Below, piece after piece: positions 1 through 6,688 of a DNA stretch of 6,688 bases. The position numbers and the translations under genes are program-made. Position 1 is the first letter of the stretch; each line of letters begins with the position of its first letter. The stretch is from Gammaproteobacteria bacterium UBA2955. GTDB lineage: Bacteria > Pseudomonadota > Gammaproteobacteria > Pseudomonadales > Azotimanducaceae. A model generated the notes under the pieces. That model searched no databases. It saw nothing but the letters and a program-made list of their open reading frames with translations, and had not been told where the DNA came from. Where the stretch lies: the NCBI GenBank assembly GCA_002348825.1, contig DEBN01000168.1, positions 4,319 through 11,006 on the forward strand, in the 5' to 3' direction.

Positions 1-762
1 GGTGATTTTGCCAACGGTGCCCAAGTGGTGATAGATCAGTTCATTAGTTCTGGAGAGACCAAATGGGCGCGCCTCTGCGGTTTAGCTATGTTGTTGCCGC
101 ATGGGTTCGAGGGAGCTGGTCCGGAACACTCATCAGCTCGTCTGGAGCGATTCCTGCAAATGTGTGCCGAGCACAATATGCAGATTTGCATTCCTTCAAC
201 GCCCGCTCAGGTGTTCCACATGTTGCGTCGTCAGGTGATCCGCCCGGCGCGTAAACCGCTGGTTGCGCTAACGCCGAAAAGCTTGTTGCGTCATAATTTG
301 GCGGTTTCGACGCTGGAAGAGCTCTGCGACGGAGAGTTCCACACGGTGATCGATGAGCTGGACGATCTGAATCCAAAGAAAGTTGATCGCCTGGTCCTCT
401 GTAGCGGCAAGGTCTATTACGATTTGCTTGAAGCGCGTCGTGAAGCGCAATCGGAAACGGTCGCTATCGTTCGCCTAGAGCAGCTTTACCCGTTTCCCGA
501 GGCGGCTTTAGGGGAACTTCTGGTTCGCTACGGCAAGCTTAAAACTGCGGTGTGGTGTCAAGAAGAGCCCATGAATCAAGGGGCCTGGTACTCGTCTCAG
601 CATCACATTCGCAATGTGCTGCAACGACACCTACCCCAGTTGCCCCTAGACTACGTTGGTCGCGATGCCTTTGCCGCACCTGCGGCCGGGTCGCCGGGAC
701 TGCATATAGAACAGCAACAACAGCTCGTGAACGAAGCATTATTTGGGAAAGCCCATGTTTAA
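1..762 (+). CDS. sucA: 2-oxoglutarate dehydrogenase E1 component, C-terminal part (5' truncated by window)
   Basis: E1 is the thiamine-diphosphate enzyme that decarboxylates 2-oxoglutarate and transfers the succinyl group to the lipoyl arm of SucB. The frame is open from base 1, so the 253 codons seen are only the last quarter or so of a protein that is about 930-940 residues in the family. Fragment residues 35-50 read GFEGAGPEHSSARLER, a hallmark of the E1 transketolase-like pyrimidine-binding region. It is followed by the conserved segments STPAQVFHMLRRQ and KPLVALTPKSLLRH. The C-terminal domain has RLEQLYPFP and the WCQEEPMNQGAW signature, both characteristic of homodimeric OGDH E1. The internal ATG at 25 is not the true start, because the homology continues upstream of it to the window edge. 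The gene ends 34 bases before sucB on the same strand. No frameshift or missing residue is visible in the part present. Confidence 0.97.
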   Translation, partial: GDFANGAQVVIDQFISSGETKWARLCGLAMLLPHGFEGAGPEHSSARLERFLQMCAEHNMQICIPSTPAQVFHMLRRQVIRPARKPLVALTPKSLLRHNLAVSTLEELCDGEFHTVIDELDDLNPKKVDRLVLCSGKVYYDLLEARREAQSETVAIVRLEQLYPFPEAALGELLVRYGKLKTAVWCQEEPMNQGAWYSSQHHIRNVLQRHLPQLPLDYVGRDAFAAPAAGSPGLHIEQQQQLVNEALFGKAHV

Positions 763-796
763 TGGCACTCCCGACCACCCATGATGGAAGTCAATT

Positions 797-2020
797 ATGG
801 ACATTAAGGCGCCGACCTTTCCTGAATCGATCGCTGACGGGAGCGTTGCCGAGTGGCATCACCAAGTGGGTGATTTTGTTGCAAAAGACGAATTGTTGGT
901 GGATATCGAGACCGACAAGGTGGTGATTGAGGTGTATGCGCCGGAAGACGGCGTGCTCAGTGTTATCGTCAAGGCCGAAGGTGAAACGGTGCTCTCTGAA
1001 GAGGTGATCGCGCAGTTCACGCCGGGTGCTGGTGCCGGTGCCGCTGCGCCGAGCGTCGACAGTACTGTTGAAGAAACGCCTGCTGTGACCACTGAGGTCG
1101 ATCGGTTTGCTAGTCCGGCGGCTAAAAAGCTCGCCGCCGAAAACAATTTGGATTGGTCGGCTATTACTGGTTCGGGCAAAGACGGTCGCATCACTAAGGA
1201 AGACGTCGCTGCGGCATTAACCACGGTCGCGCACCCGGAGGCTGCACCCGCGCCGGTAGAGCCAGCAGCGGCAACCAGCAAGCCGCAAGCTGTGGAGCTT
1301 GGGTTTGGCGGAGAGAGCCGGGTCGAGCGTCGTGTACCTATGACGCGGTTGCGCGCCAGCGTCGCCAAGCGCTTGGTAGCAGCCCAACAGAATGCAGCGA
1401 TGTTAACAACGTTTAACGAAGTGGATATGCGGCCGATCATGACCCTGCGTAAGCGCTATCAGGCTGAATTTCAGAAGGCTCACAATGACACGCGGCTAGG
1501 ATTTATGTCGTTTTTTGTCCGTGCAGCTACCGAGGCGTTGAAGCGCTTCCCGGCCGTGAATGCGAGCATTGATGGCGATGACATTGTTTACCACGGCTAT
1601 TACGACATTGGCGTAGCGGTGTCGACAGAAAAGGGTTTAGTGGTACCTGTGCTGCGCGACACAGATGCCTTGGGTTTGGCGCAGATAGAAGATGAAATCG
1701 CGGCGTTTGGTGTTAAGGCGCGCGACGGCAAATTGGCCCTTGAGGATATGGCTGGAGGTACGTTCACGATCTCGAACGGCGGAATTTTCGGCTCGATGAT
1801 GTCCACGCCGATTCTTAATCCGCCCCAGACTGGGGTCTTGGGTATGCATAATATTCAGGAACGAGCCGTCGTTGTGGACGGCGAGATTGTGATTCGGCCG
1901 ATGATGTATCTTGCGCTGTCTTATGATCATCGATTGATTGATGGTCGCGAGGCCGTACAGTTCCTAGTGGCCATTAAGGGCATGATCGAAGACCCTGCGC
2001 GAATTCTGTTGGAACTGTAG
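797..2020 (+). CDS. sucB: Dihydrolipoyllysine-residue succinyltransferase, E2 of the 2-oxoglutarate dehydrogenase complex
   Basis: E2 forms the core of the complex and moves the succinyl group from its lipoyl arm to CoA. The protein is 407 aa, close to the E. coli length of about 405. An N-terminal lipoyl domain (about 1-75) carries ETDKV with Lys41 as the expected lipoylation site. An Ala/Pro-rich linker follows. The peripheral-subunit-binding domain is at about 103-141 ([12 protein letters not shown], then [13 protein letters not shown]). A second Ala/Pro linker leads to the catalytic acyltransferase domain (about 177-407), with GTFTISN at 321-327 and the CoA-acyltransferase motif DHRLIDG containing His378 and Asp382. 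There is one lipoyl domain, as in OGDH E2, whereas many proteobacterial pyruvate dehydrogenase E2s have two or three. The start is supported by GGAAG at 786-790 and by alignment of [11 protein letters not shown] with the family N-terminus. It sits between sucA and lpdA, which encode its complex partners. Confidence 0.98.
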   Translation: MDIKAPTFPESIADGSVAEWHHQVGDFVAKDELLVDIETDKVVIEVYAPEDGVLSVIVKAEGETVLSEEVIAQFTPGAGAGAAAPSVDSTVEETPAVTTEVDRFASPAAKKLAAENNLDWSAITGSGKDGRITKEDVAAALTTVAHPEAAPAPVEPAAATSKPQAVELGFGGESRVERRVPMTRLRASVAKRLVAAQQNAAMLTTFNEVDMRPIMTLRKRYQAEFQKAHNDTRLGFMSFFVRAATEALKRFPAVNASIDGDDIVYHGYYDIGVAVSTEKGLVVPVLRDTDALGLAQIEDEIAAFGVKARDGKLALEDMAGGTFTISNGGIFGSMMSTPILNPPQTGVLGMHNIQERAVVVDGEIVIRPMMYLALSYDHRLIDGREAVQFLVAIKGMIEDPARILLEL

Positions 2021-2035
2021 CAATTGCCGATAATG

Positions 2036-2057
2036 AGCCCGTCTTAATGATAGGGCT
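2036..2057 (+). other. Possible stem-loop 1 in the sucB-lpdA spacer
   Basis: AGCCC at 2036-2040 can pair with GGGCT at 2053-2057 around a 12-base loop. The stem is short, lacks a following T-tract and begins 16 bases after the sucB stop. The same GGGCT can instead pair with a second AGCCC at 2077-2081, since GAGCCCG occurs twice (2035-2041 and 2076-2082). Function is unknown; a role in mRNA stability or processing is only inference. Confidence 0.25.
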
Positions 2058-2076
2058 ATGTGGCACGCGCACGAAG

Positions 2077-2106
2077 AGCCCGCTCGAATCAAGTTGAGCT
2101 GAGGCT
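2077..2106 (+). other. Interrupted stem-loop 2 in the sucB-lpdA spacer
   Basis: AGCC (2077-2080) pairs with GGCT (2103-2106). Inside it GCTCGA (2082-2087) pairs with TTGAGC (2094-2099), including one G-U, around the 6-base loop ATCAAG, with a small internal loop (C on one side, TGA on the other). No T-run follows (the next bases are ATTAAAG), so it does not look like an intrinsic terminator. It may be a processing or 3'-end-stabilising structure between sucB and lpdA. Confidence 0.35.
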
Positions 2107-2121
2107 ATTAAAGAGTAAATT

Positions 2122-2138
2122 GGCATGACGTTTATGCC
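2122..2138 (+). other. Small hairpin just upstream of the lpdA ribosome binding site
   Basis: GGCATGA (2122-2128) pairs with TTATGCC (2132-2138) through seven base pairs including one G-U, with the three-base loop CGT. It ends 6 bases before the lpdA Shine-Dalgarno GGAAG (2145-2149), leaving that site free in this fold. The DNA inverted repeat GGCAT-N7-ATGCC could equally be a protein-binding site; the sequence alone does not decide. Confidence 0.3.
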
Positions 2139-2152
2139 TTGAGTGGAAGTAA

Positions 2153-3616
<1,464 letters not shown>

Positions 3617-3628
3617 TTAAAGAACGAA

Positions 3629-3684
3629 CGCGCGCTCAATCGCGCACGGGCATTTTTAGTAACCAGTCAGGGGAGGAGCGCGCG
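3629..3684 (+). promoter_or_regulatory. Possible long-range RNA stem over the sucC ribosome binding site
   Basis: CGCGCGCTC at 3629-3637 is perfectly complementary, over nine bases, to GAGCGCGCG at 3676-3684, enclosing a 38-base loop. The 3' arm covers the end of the sucC Shine-Dalgarno and most of the spacer before the GTG start. A local hairpin competes for the same 5' arm: GCGCG 3630-3634 with CGCGC 3641-3645, loop CTCAAT, with five T bases at 3653-3657. The base pairing is seen directly; a regulatory role in tuning SucC translation is inference. Confidence 0.35.
3672..3678 (+). promoter_or_regulatory. sucC Shine-Dalgarno (decides the GTG start)
   Basis: GGAGGAG lies 8 bases before the GTG at 3687. 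It is the strongest ribosome binding site in the window apart from that of sucD, and it supports the non-ATG start, which is also where the conserved SucC N-terminus MNLHEYQAK begins. Confidence 0.85.
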
Positions 3685-3686
3685 CA

Positions 3687-4856
3687 GTGAATTTACACGA
3701 GTACCAGGCTAAGAGCCTGTTTGCTGAATACGGTTTGCCCGTTTCAGAAGGGCATGCTGTAGATACGGCAGATGAAGCGGTCGCGGCTGCAGAAAAAATT
3801 GGCGGCAGCCGTTGGGTTGTTAAAGTTCAGGTGCATGCGGGTGGACGAGGAAAAGCCGGCGGCGTGAAGCTTGCCGATTCGCTGGAGGAGGTGAGGGCTT
3901 TCGCGGAGCAATGGATTGGTAAGAATTTGGTGACCATCCAGACCGATGAAAACGGTCAGCCGGTCAGCAAAATCTATGTGGAGAGCTGCACCGATATTGC
4001 CACGGAATTGTACTTGGGCGCGGTGGTGGACAGAGGCAGCCGACGGGTGGTGTTTATGGCCAGTACCGAGGGCGGTGTGGAGATCGAAACCGTAGCGGAA
4101 GAAACCCCAGAGAAAATACTCCGCGCCATGATTGACCCGTATGTGGGCGCACAATCGTTTCAGGGCCGGCAGCTGGCGTTTGCGCTGGGTCTGCAGGGTC
4201 CACAAATTCGCCAGTTCACCGATCTGTTCATGGGTTTGGCAAAGTTGTTTGAAGAGACCGATTGTTCTCTTTTAGAGATCAACCCTTTGGTGATCACCGA
4301 GGAAGGCAATGTGCATTGTCTGGACGCCAAGATGAATGTTGACGGCAACGCGTTGTATCGGCAGCAGAAAATTGCCGCTATGGAGGACCCAAGCCAAGAA
4401 GATGAGCGCGAAGCGCAAGCTGCAGAATACAACCTGAATTATGTGGCACTCGACGGCAACATCGGCTGTATGGTGAATGGTGCCGGTTTGGCAATGGGCA
4501 CCATGGACTTGGTAAAACTGCACGGCGGCAATCCCGCTAACTTTCTCGACGTAGGCGGCGGCGCTACCAAGGAAGCGGTATCCGAAGCGTTTAAAATTAT
4601 TTTGTCCGACAGCGCAGTAAAAGCGGTTCTTATCAACATCTTTGGCGGCATCGTGAGTTGCGCGACGATTGCAGAAGGTATCATCGGTGCGGTGACAGAA
4701 GTTGGCGTAGAAGTACCGGTTGTGGTGCGTTTTGAAGGCAACAACTCTGAGTTAGGTCGTCAGACCCTAGCGGACAGCGGGCTAAACATCATTCCCGGAG
4801 AATCACTAGTAGACGCGGTCGAAAAAGCCGTGGCCGCGGCCGGAGGTCAGTCATGA
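3687..4856 (+). CDS. sucC: Succinate-CoA ligase (ADP/GDP-forming), beta subunit
   Basis: The beta subunit binds the nucleotide and, with SucD, converts succinyl-CoA, ADP (or GDP) and phosphate to succinate, nucleoside triphosphate and CoA. The protein is 389 aa, against 388 in E. coli. It starts with GTG, and the family N-terminus [12 protein letters not shown] fixes that choice. The ATP-grasp domain (about 1-240) has Lys46 and the glycine-rich GGRGKAGGV at 52-60. The metal-binding residues Asn199 (in LEINPLV) and Asp213 (in LDAK) fall at the same numbers as in the E. coli enzyme. The C-terminal ligase domain has NIFGGI at 317-322, and [10 protein letters not shown] follows. The gene is 70 bases after lpdA and overlaps sucD by four bases, so the two subunits are probably translationally coupled. 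ADP versus GDP preference cannot be read safely. Confidence 0.98.
   Translation: MNLHEYQAKSLFAEYGLPVSEGHAVDTADEAVAAAEKIGGSRWVVKVQVHAGGRGKAGGVKLADSLEEVRAFAEQWIGKNLVTIQTDENGQPVSKIYVESCTDIATELYLGAVVDRGSRRVVFMASTEGGVEIETVAEETPEKILRAMIDPYVGAQSFQGRQLAFALGLQGPQIRQFTDLFMGLAKLFEETDCSLLEINPLVITEEGNVHCLDAKMNVDGNALYRQQKIAAMEDPSQEDEREAQAAEYNLNYVALDGNIGCMVNGAGLAMGTMDLVKLHGGNPANFLDVGGGATKEAVSEAFKIILSDSAVKAVLINIFGGIVSCATIAEGIIGAVTEVGVEVPVVVRFEGNNSELGRQTLADSGLNIIPGESLVDAVEKAVAAAGGQS
4842..4847 (+). promoter_or_regulatory. sucD Shine-Dalgarno inside sucC
   Basis: GGAGGT lies within the last codons of sucC, 5 bases before the sucD ATG at 4853. With the ATGA stop/start overlap (4853-4856) it is a standard arrangement for coupled, equimolar synthesis of SucC and SucD. 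Confidence 0.85.
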
Positions 4857-5728
4857 GCATATTGATCGACAAAGACACCAAGGTAATTTGCCAGGGTTTT
4901 ACCGGTTCGCAAGGCACGCTCCACAGCGAGCAAGCGATCGCCTATGGCACTAAGTTGGTGGGCGGCGTAACCCCGGGTAAAGGCGGCGGCACCCATTTAG
5001 GGCTGCCAATCTTTGATACCGTGGCAGAGGCGGTGGCCGCTACTGGTGCGACCGCGTCGGTGATCTATGTACCGGCAGGCTTCTGTAAAGATTCAATTTT
5101 AGAAGCGCTGGATGCTGGCATAGAGTTGGTCGTATGTATTACCGAAGGCATACCTACTCTTGATATGCTGGCGGTTAAGGCGCGTCTGGAGTTAACTAAC
5201 GCGCGTATGATCGGGCCCAATTGCCCCGGAGTCATTACCCCAGGCGCGTGTAAGATTGGCATCATGCCCGGCGACATACATCTGCCGGGCAAGGTAGGCA
5301 TTGTCAGCCGATCGGGCACCCTCACCTATGAAGCGGTTAAACAAACCACAGATCGAGGCTTTGGCCAAAGCTCTTGTGTGGGCATCGGTGGCGATCCCAT
5401 TCCTGGCAGTCACTTTATCGATGTTCTGGAATTGTTCGAAAACGATCCGGCTACGGAAGCGATAGTCATGGTCGGAGAAATCGGCGGCACTGCAGAAGAA
5501 GAGGCAGCGGCGTACATTAAAGCCAATGTGACCAAACCAGTGGTCGGCTACATCGCTGGTGTCACAGCGCCCCCGGGCAAGCGCATGGGCCATGCTGGTG
5601 CGATCATCGCAGGCGGCAAGGGTACGGCGGATGATAAATTCGCAGCCCTGCAAGATGCGGGTGTGCGCACGGTACGCAGCCTTGCTGAAATTGGTGATGC
5701 GCTGGCCGACGTGACCGGCTGGACTTAA
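4853..5728 (+). CDS. sucD: Succinate-CoA ligase (ADP/GDP-forming), alpha subunit
   Basis: The alpha subunit binds CoA and carries the phosphohistidine intermediate of succinyl-CoA synthetase. The protein is 291 aa, against 289 in E. coli. The Rossmann CoA-binding domain has GFTGSQGT at 15-22 and GGVTPGKGG at 37-45. The GPNCPG motif marks the ligase domain. His247, counting the initiator Met, lies in [18 protein letters not shown] and is the phosphorylated histidine (His246 in the usual E. coli numbering). Glu209 in VGEIGG is its conserved partner (Glu208). The ATG overlaps the sucC stop and has a strong ribosome binding site. It is the last gene of the suc unit; a hairpin follows 22 bases after its stop. 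Confidence 0.98.
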   Translation: MSILIDKDTKVICQGFTGSQGTLHSEQAIAYGTKLVGGVTPGKGGGTHLGLPIFDTVAEAVAATGATASVIYVPAGFCKDSILEALDAGIELVVCITEGIPTLDMLAVKARLELTNARMIGPNCPGVITPGACKIGIMPGDIHLPGKVGIVSRSGTLTYEAVKQTTDRGFGQSSCVGIGGDPIPGSHFIDVLELFENDPATEAIVMVGEIGGTAEEEAAAYIKANVTKPVVGYIAGVTAPPGKRMGHAGAIIAGGKGTADDKFAALQDAGVRTVRSLAEIGDALADVTGWT

Positions 5729-5750
5729 ACCTGTAAATATCGACGAGGAA

Positions 5751-5775
5751 TGCCCCTGCGCCAGTGGGGGCACTG
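5751..5775. terminator. Probable terminator hairpin between convergent sucD and the lipoprotein gene
   Basis: TGCCCCTGC (5751-5759) can pair with GTGGGGGCA (5764-5772), including two G-U pairs, around the tetraloop GCCA. An alternative fold pairs CAGTG (5762-5766) with CACTG (5771-5775) around GGGG. The T-run after it is weak on the plus strand (CGCTTTCTCC) and also poor on the minus strand, so termination may be inefficient or use Rho. It starts 22 bases after the sucD stop and lies 18 bases past the end of the minus-strand gene, so it can serve both. Confidence 0.6.
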
Positions 5776-5793
5776 ATCGCTTTCTCCAAGCAG

Positions 5794-6120
5794 CTACTCT
5801 CTAAGGGGCTTACCCAGACACTTTGCGTTATACAGTGCACCGAGGTGCTTCATGCGGTCGCTGATTGAGTCTTGATTCTTGTTGGATCGAACTTCGTTAA
5901 CGATAATTCCAGGCCAGAATACCAGCGCCAAACCGACATTTTTGGGCGTAACACCTGAATCGTCCTTGGCGTTATCAAAGGTTGCCCCCAATTGCTTAAG
6001 TTCGTACTGCAGAGACTCGCAGGACTTGGTGTAGTCGTCGGCTTGCACTGTTTGAACCGCGCGGTTACCGACGCAGCCAGCAACGAGCGACAGGAATAGG
6101 CACGAGACGCTAAATTTCAT
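5794..6120 (-). CDS. Small predicted lipoprotein of unknown function
   Basis: This 108-aa protein begins with a short basic/hydrophobic signal peptide ending in LVAGC, a lipobox with Cys16 as the lipidated residue. Val17 at the +2 position is not an inner-membrane retention signal, which suggests the outer membrane. The mature part has an amphipathic segment at about 33-48, a hydrophobic stretch at 62-74 (NVGLALVFWPGIIV) and a charged C-terminal tail. Cys34 and Cys101 could form a periplasmic disulfide. The layout resembles a loose class of small bacterial lipoproteins with a GLxLxFWPxxxx-like hydrophobic core. I do not recognise a characterised family and assign no function. A GGAA on the minus strand (6129-6132) lies 8 bases before the ATG. 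The gene runs towards sucD and away from htpG. The lipobox and a coherent reading frame in an otherwise empty region make it a real gene rather than chance. Confidence 0.8.
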   Translation of the reverse strand: MKFSVSCLFLSLVAGCVGNRAVQTVQADDYTKSCESLQYELKQLGATFDNAKDDSGVTPKNVGLALVFWPGIIVNEVRSNKNQDSISDRMKHLGALYNAKCLGKPLRE

Positions 6121-6217
6121 ACTGCAAATTCCGGTATAGGTAGTGACGTCTATAAGCGCAGAAGCCCTAGTGATCTCCGGGTTATCAATAAGTAATGACT
6201 AAACGCTTTTATCGGAA

Positions 6218-6233
6218 CCTTGCTGCGGCAAGG
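6218..6233. repeat. Perfect 6-bp inverted repeat with tetraloop
   Basis: CCTTGC (6218-6223) and GCAAGG (6228-6233) are perfectly complementary around TGCG. No T-run follows on either strand, so it is not a typical intrinsic terminator. It lies about 100 bases upstream of the htpG promoter and about 100 bases upstream of the lipoprotein start. It could be an operator or a structure in a leader RNA, but neither is shown. Confidence 0.35.
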
Positions 6234-6319
6234 CACCTAGGGCGTATTAGAAGCTGTCCGTCGATTAAAAGCTACCGCGATAATAAAGGATCTGCTGAAA
6301 AGTCTGCGACTGGCTGGCC

Positions 6320-6347
6320 ATTGAAATTTGGTCCCTCGACCCCATCC
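6320..6347 (+). promoter_or_regulatory. Sigma-32 (RpoH) type heat-shock promoter of htpG
   Basis: The -35 element ATTGAAA (6320-6326) and the -10 element CCCCATCC (6340-6347) are separated by 13 bases. The E. coli sigma-32 consensus is CTTGAAA, 11-16 bases, CCCCATNT, so only one base differs in each box. Transcription would start roughly 6-8 bases downstream, giving a leader of about 30 bases before the htpG ATG. htpG is a known sigma-32 regulon member, which fits. Confidence 0.8.
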
Positions 6348-6383
6348 TTTTTCCGTCGAAATTGCGTCACCGGAGAGGCCCCA

Positions 6384-6688
6384 ATGAGCGAAGCACAGTC
6401 TGAAACCCTTAATTTTCAAACTGAAGCGAAGCAATTGCTGCAGTTGATGATTCATTCGCTCTACTCCAATCGTGAGATATTTTTGCGGGAGCTTATTTCT
6501 AACGCGTCGGACGCCATTGATAAGTTGCGTTTTCAGGCCATCGAGCAGCCGGACTTATACGGTGATGACAGCGAACTGCGCATTGATGTGACCTTCGATA
6601 AAGACGCGAAGACATTGTGTATCGCCGATAACGGCATTGGCATGAACCGCGACGAGGTGATTTCCCATTTGGGTACTATCGCTAAATC
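6384..6688 (+). CDS. htpG: Molecular chaperone HtpG (bacterial Hsp90), N-terminal part (3' truncated by window)
   Basis: HtpG is a cytosolic ATP-dependent dimeric chaperone that is heat-inducible. The window holds 101 complete codons of a protein usually about 620-640 residues long, all within the N-terminal GHKL (Bergerat-fold) ATPase domain. The opening segment [26 protein letters not shown] is the Hsp90 family N-terminus. The N-box ELISNASDA contains Glu36, the expected catalytic base, and Asn40, which coordinates magnesium. DNGIGM at 82-87 provides the adenine-contacting Asp82. The frame continues open in GTIAK at the right edge. The ATG is supported by GGAGAGG at 6372-6378 and by the family N-terminus. 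It is transcribed from its own sigma-32-like promoter, separately from the suc genes. Confidence 0.96.
   Translation, partial: MSEAQSETLNFQTEAKQLLQLMIHSLYSNREIFLRELISNASDAIDKLRFQAIEQPDLYGDDSELRIDVTFDKDAKTLCIADNGIGMNRDEVISHLGTIAK

Larger units (their letters stand above)
6121..6383. other. Divergent intergenic region between the lipoprotein gene and htpG
   Basis: These 263 bases contain no convincing coding sequence. They hold the upstream region of the minus-strand lipoprotein gene, a perfect hairpin at 6218-6233, and the sigma-32-type promoter and leader of htpG (6320 onwards). No clear sigma-70 promoter for the lipoprotein gene could be named. Confidence 0.7.

Noticed and set aside
552..926. 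124-codon plus-strand frame bridging the end of sucA and the start of sucB
   Set aside because: It overlaps both conserved genes in another frame, and its composition (Arg/Thr-rich, no motif) is that of an out-of-frame translation.
859..1440. 193-codon open frame antisense to sucB
   Set aside because: It lies wholly opposite a well-supported coding region, is rich in Ser/Thr/Ala as expected of a reverse-frame shadow of Ala/Pro/Glu-rich linkers, and has no recognisable motif.
5192..5773. 193-codon open frame antisense to the end of sucD
   Set aside because: It is opposite the conserved SucD catalytic region and has no domain, signal peptide or ribosome binding site that I can recognise; most likely a shadow frame.
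6149..6177. Possible sigma-70 promoter for the minus-strand lipoprotein gene (TATAGA on the minus strand at 6149-6154)
   Set aside because: The -10 is plausible, but the -35 region at the right spacing (GAGATC) matches the consensus poorly, so I do not annotate it.
6279..6284. GATAAT as a sigma-70 -10 box for htpG
   Set aside because: It resembles TATAAT, but no acceptable -35 lies 16-18 bases upstream, and the sigma-32-like element downstream explains the gene better.

Overview
The window is a core-metabolism locus from a Gammaproteobacterium of moderate GC content. It carries the 3' end of sucA followed by sucB, lpdA, sucC and sucD on the plus strand. A small lipoprotein gene then lies on the minus strand, and the 5' end of htpG runs off the right edge on the plus strand. 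Having the dihydrolipoamide dehydrogenase gene between sucB and sucCD is the Pseudomonas-type arrangement (sucA-sucB-lpdG-sucC-sucD); E. coli lacks it. The protein motifs are typical of gamma/beta-proteobacterial TCA enzymes. I would place the organism in or near the Pseudomonas/Cellvibrio/marine-gammaproteobacterial groups, but the genus cannot be read from the sequence.

Layout. 1-762 is the C-terminal part of 2-oxoglutarate dehydrogenase E1. 797-2020 is the E2 succinyltransferase. 2021-2155 is a spacer with several possible stem-loops. 2156-3616 is E3 (lipoamide dehydrogenase). 3617-3686 is a short spacer that can fold over the sucC Shine-Dalgarno. 3687-4856 is sucC (GTG start), which overlaps sucD (4853-5728) by ATGA. 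5751-5775 holds a GC-rich hairpin, probably the terminator for the operon and for the convergent lipoprotein gene (5794-6120, minus). 6121-6383 is a divergent intergenic region with a perfect 6-bp hairpin and a very good match to a sigma-32 (heat shock) promoter. htpG starts at 6384.

How the genes work together. SucA, SucB and LpdA form the 2-oxoglutarate dehydrogenase complex, which makes succinyl-CoA and NADH. SucCD converts succinyl-CoA to succinate with substrate-level phosphorylation. The window therefore encodes two consecutive TCA-cycle steps as one co-directional unit, whose promoter lies upstream of the window. HtpG (bacterial Hsp90) is a separate heat-shock unit.

I found no novel multi-gene system. 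All five metabolic genes look intact with their catalytic residues in place, except that sucA is cut by the window edge. The points worth a second look are the RNA structures in the two spacers flanking lpdA, the sigma-32 promoter, and the uncharacterised lipoprotein.
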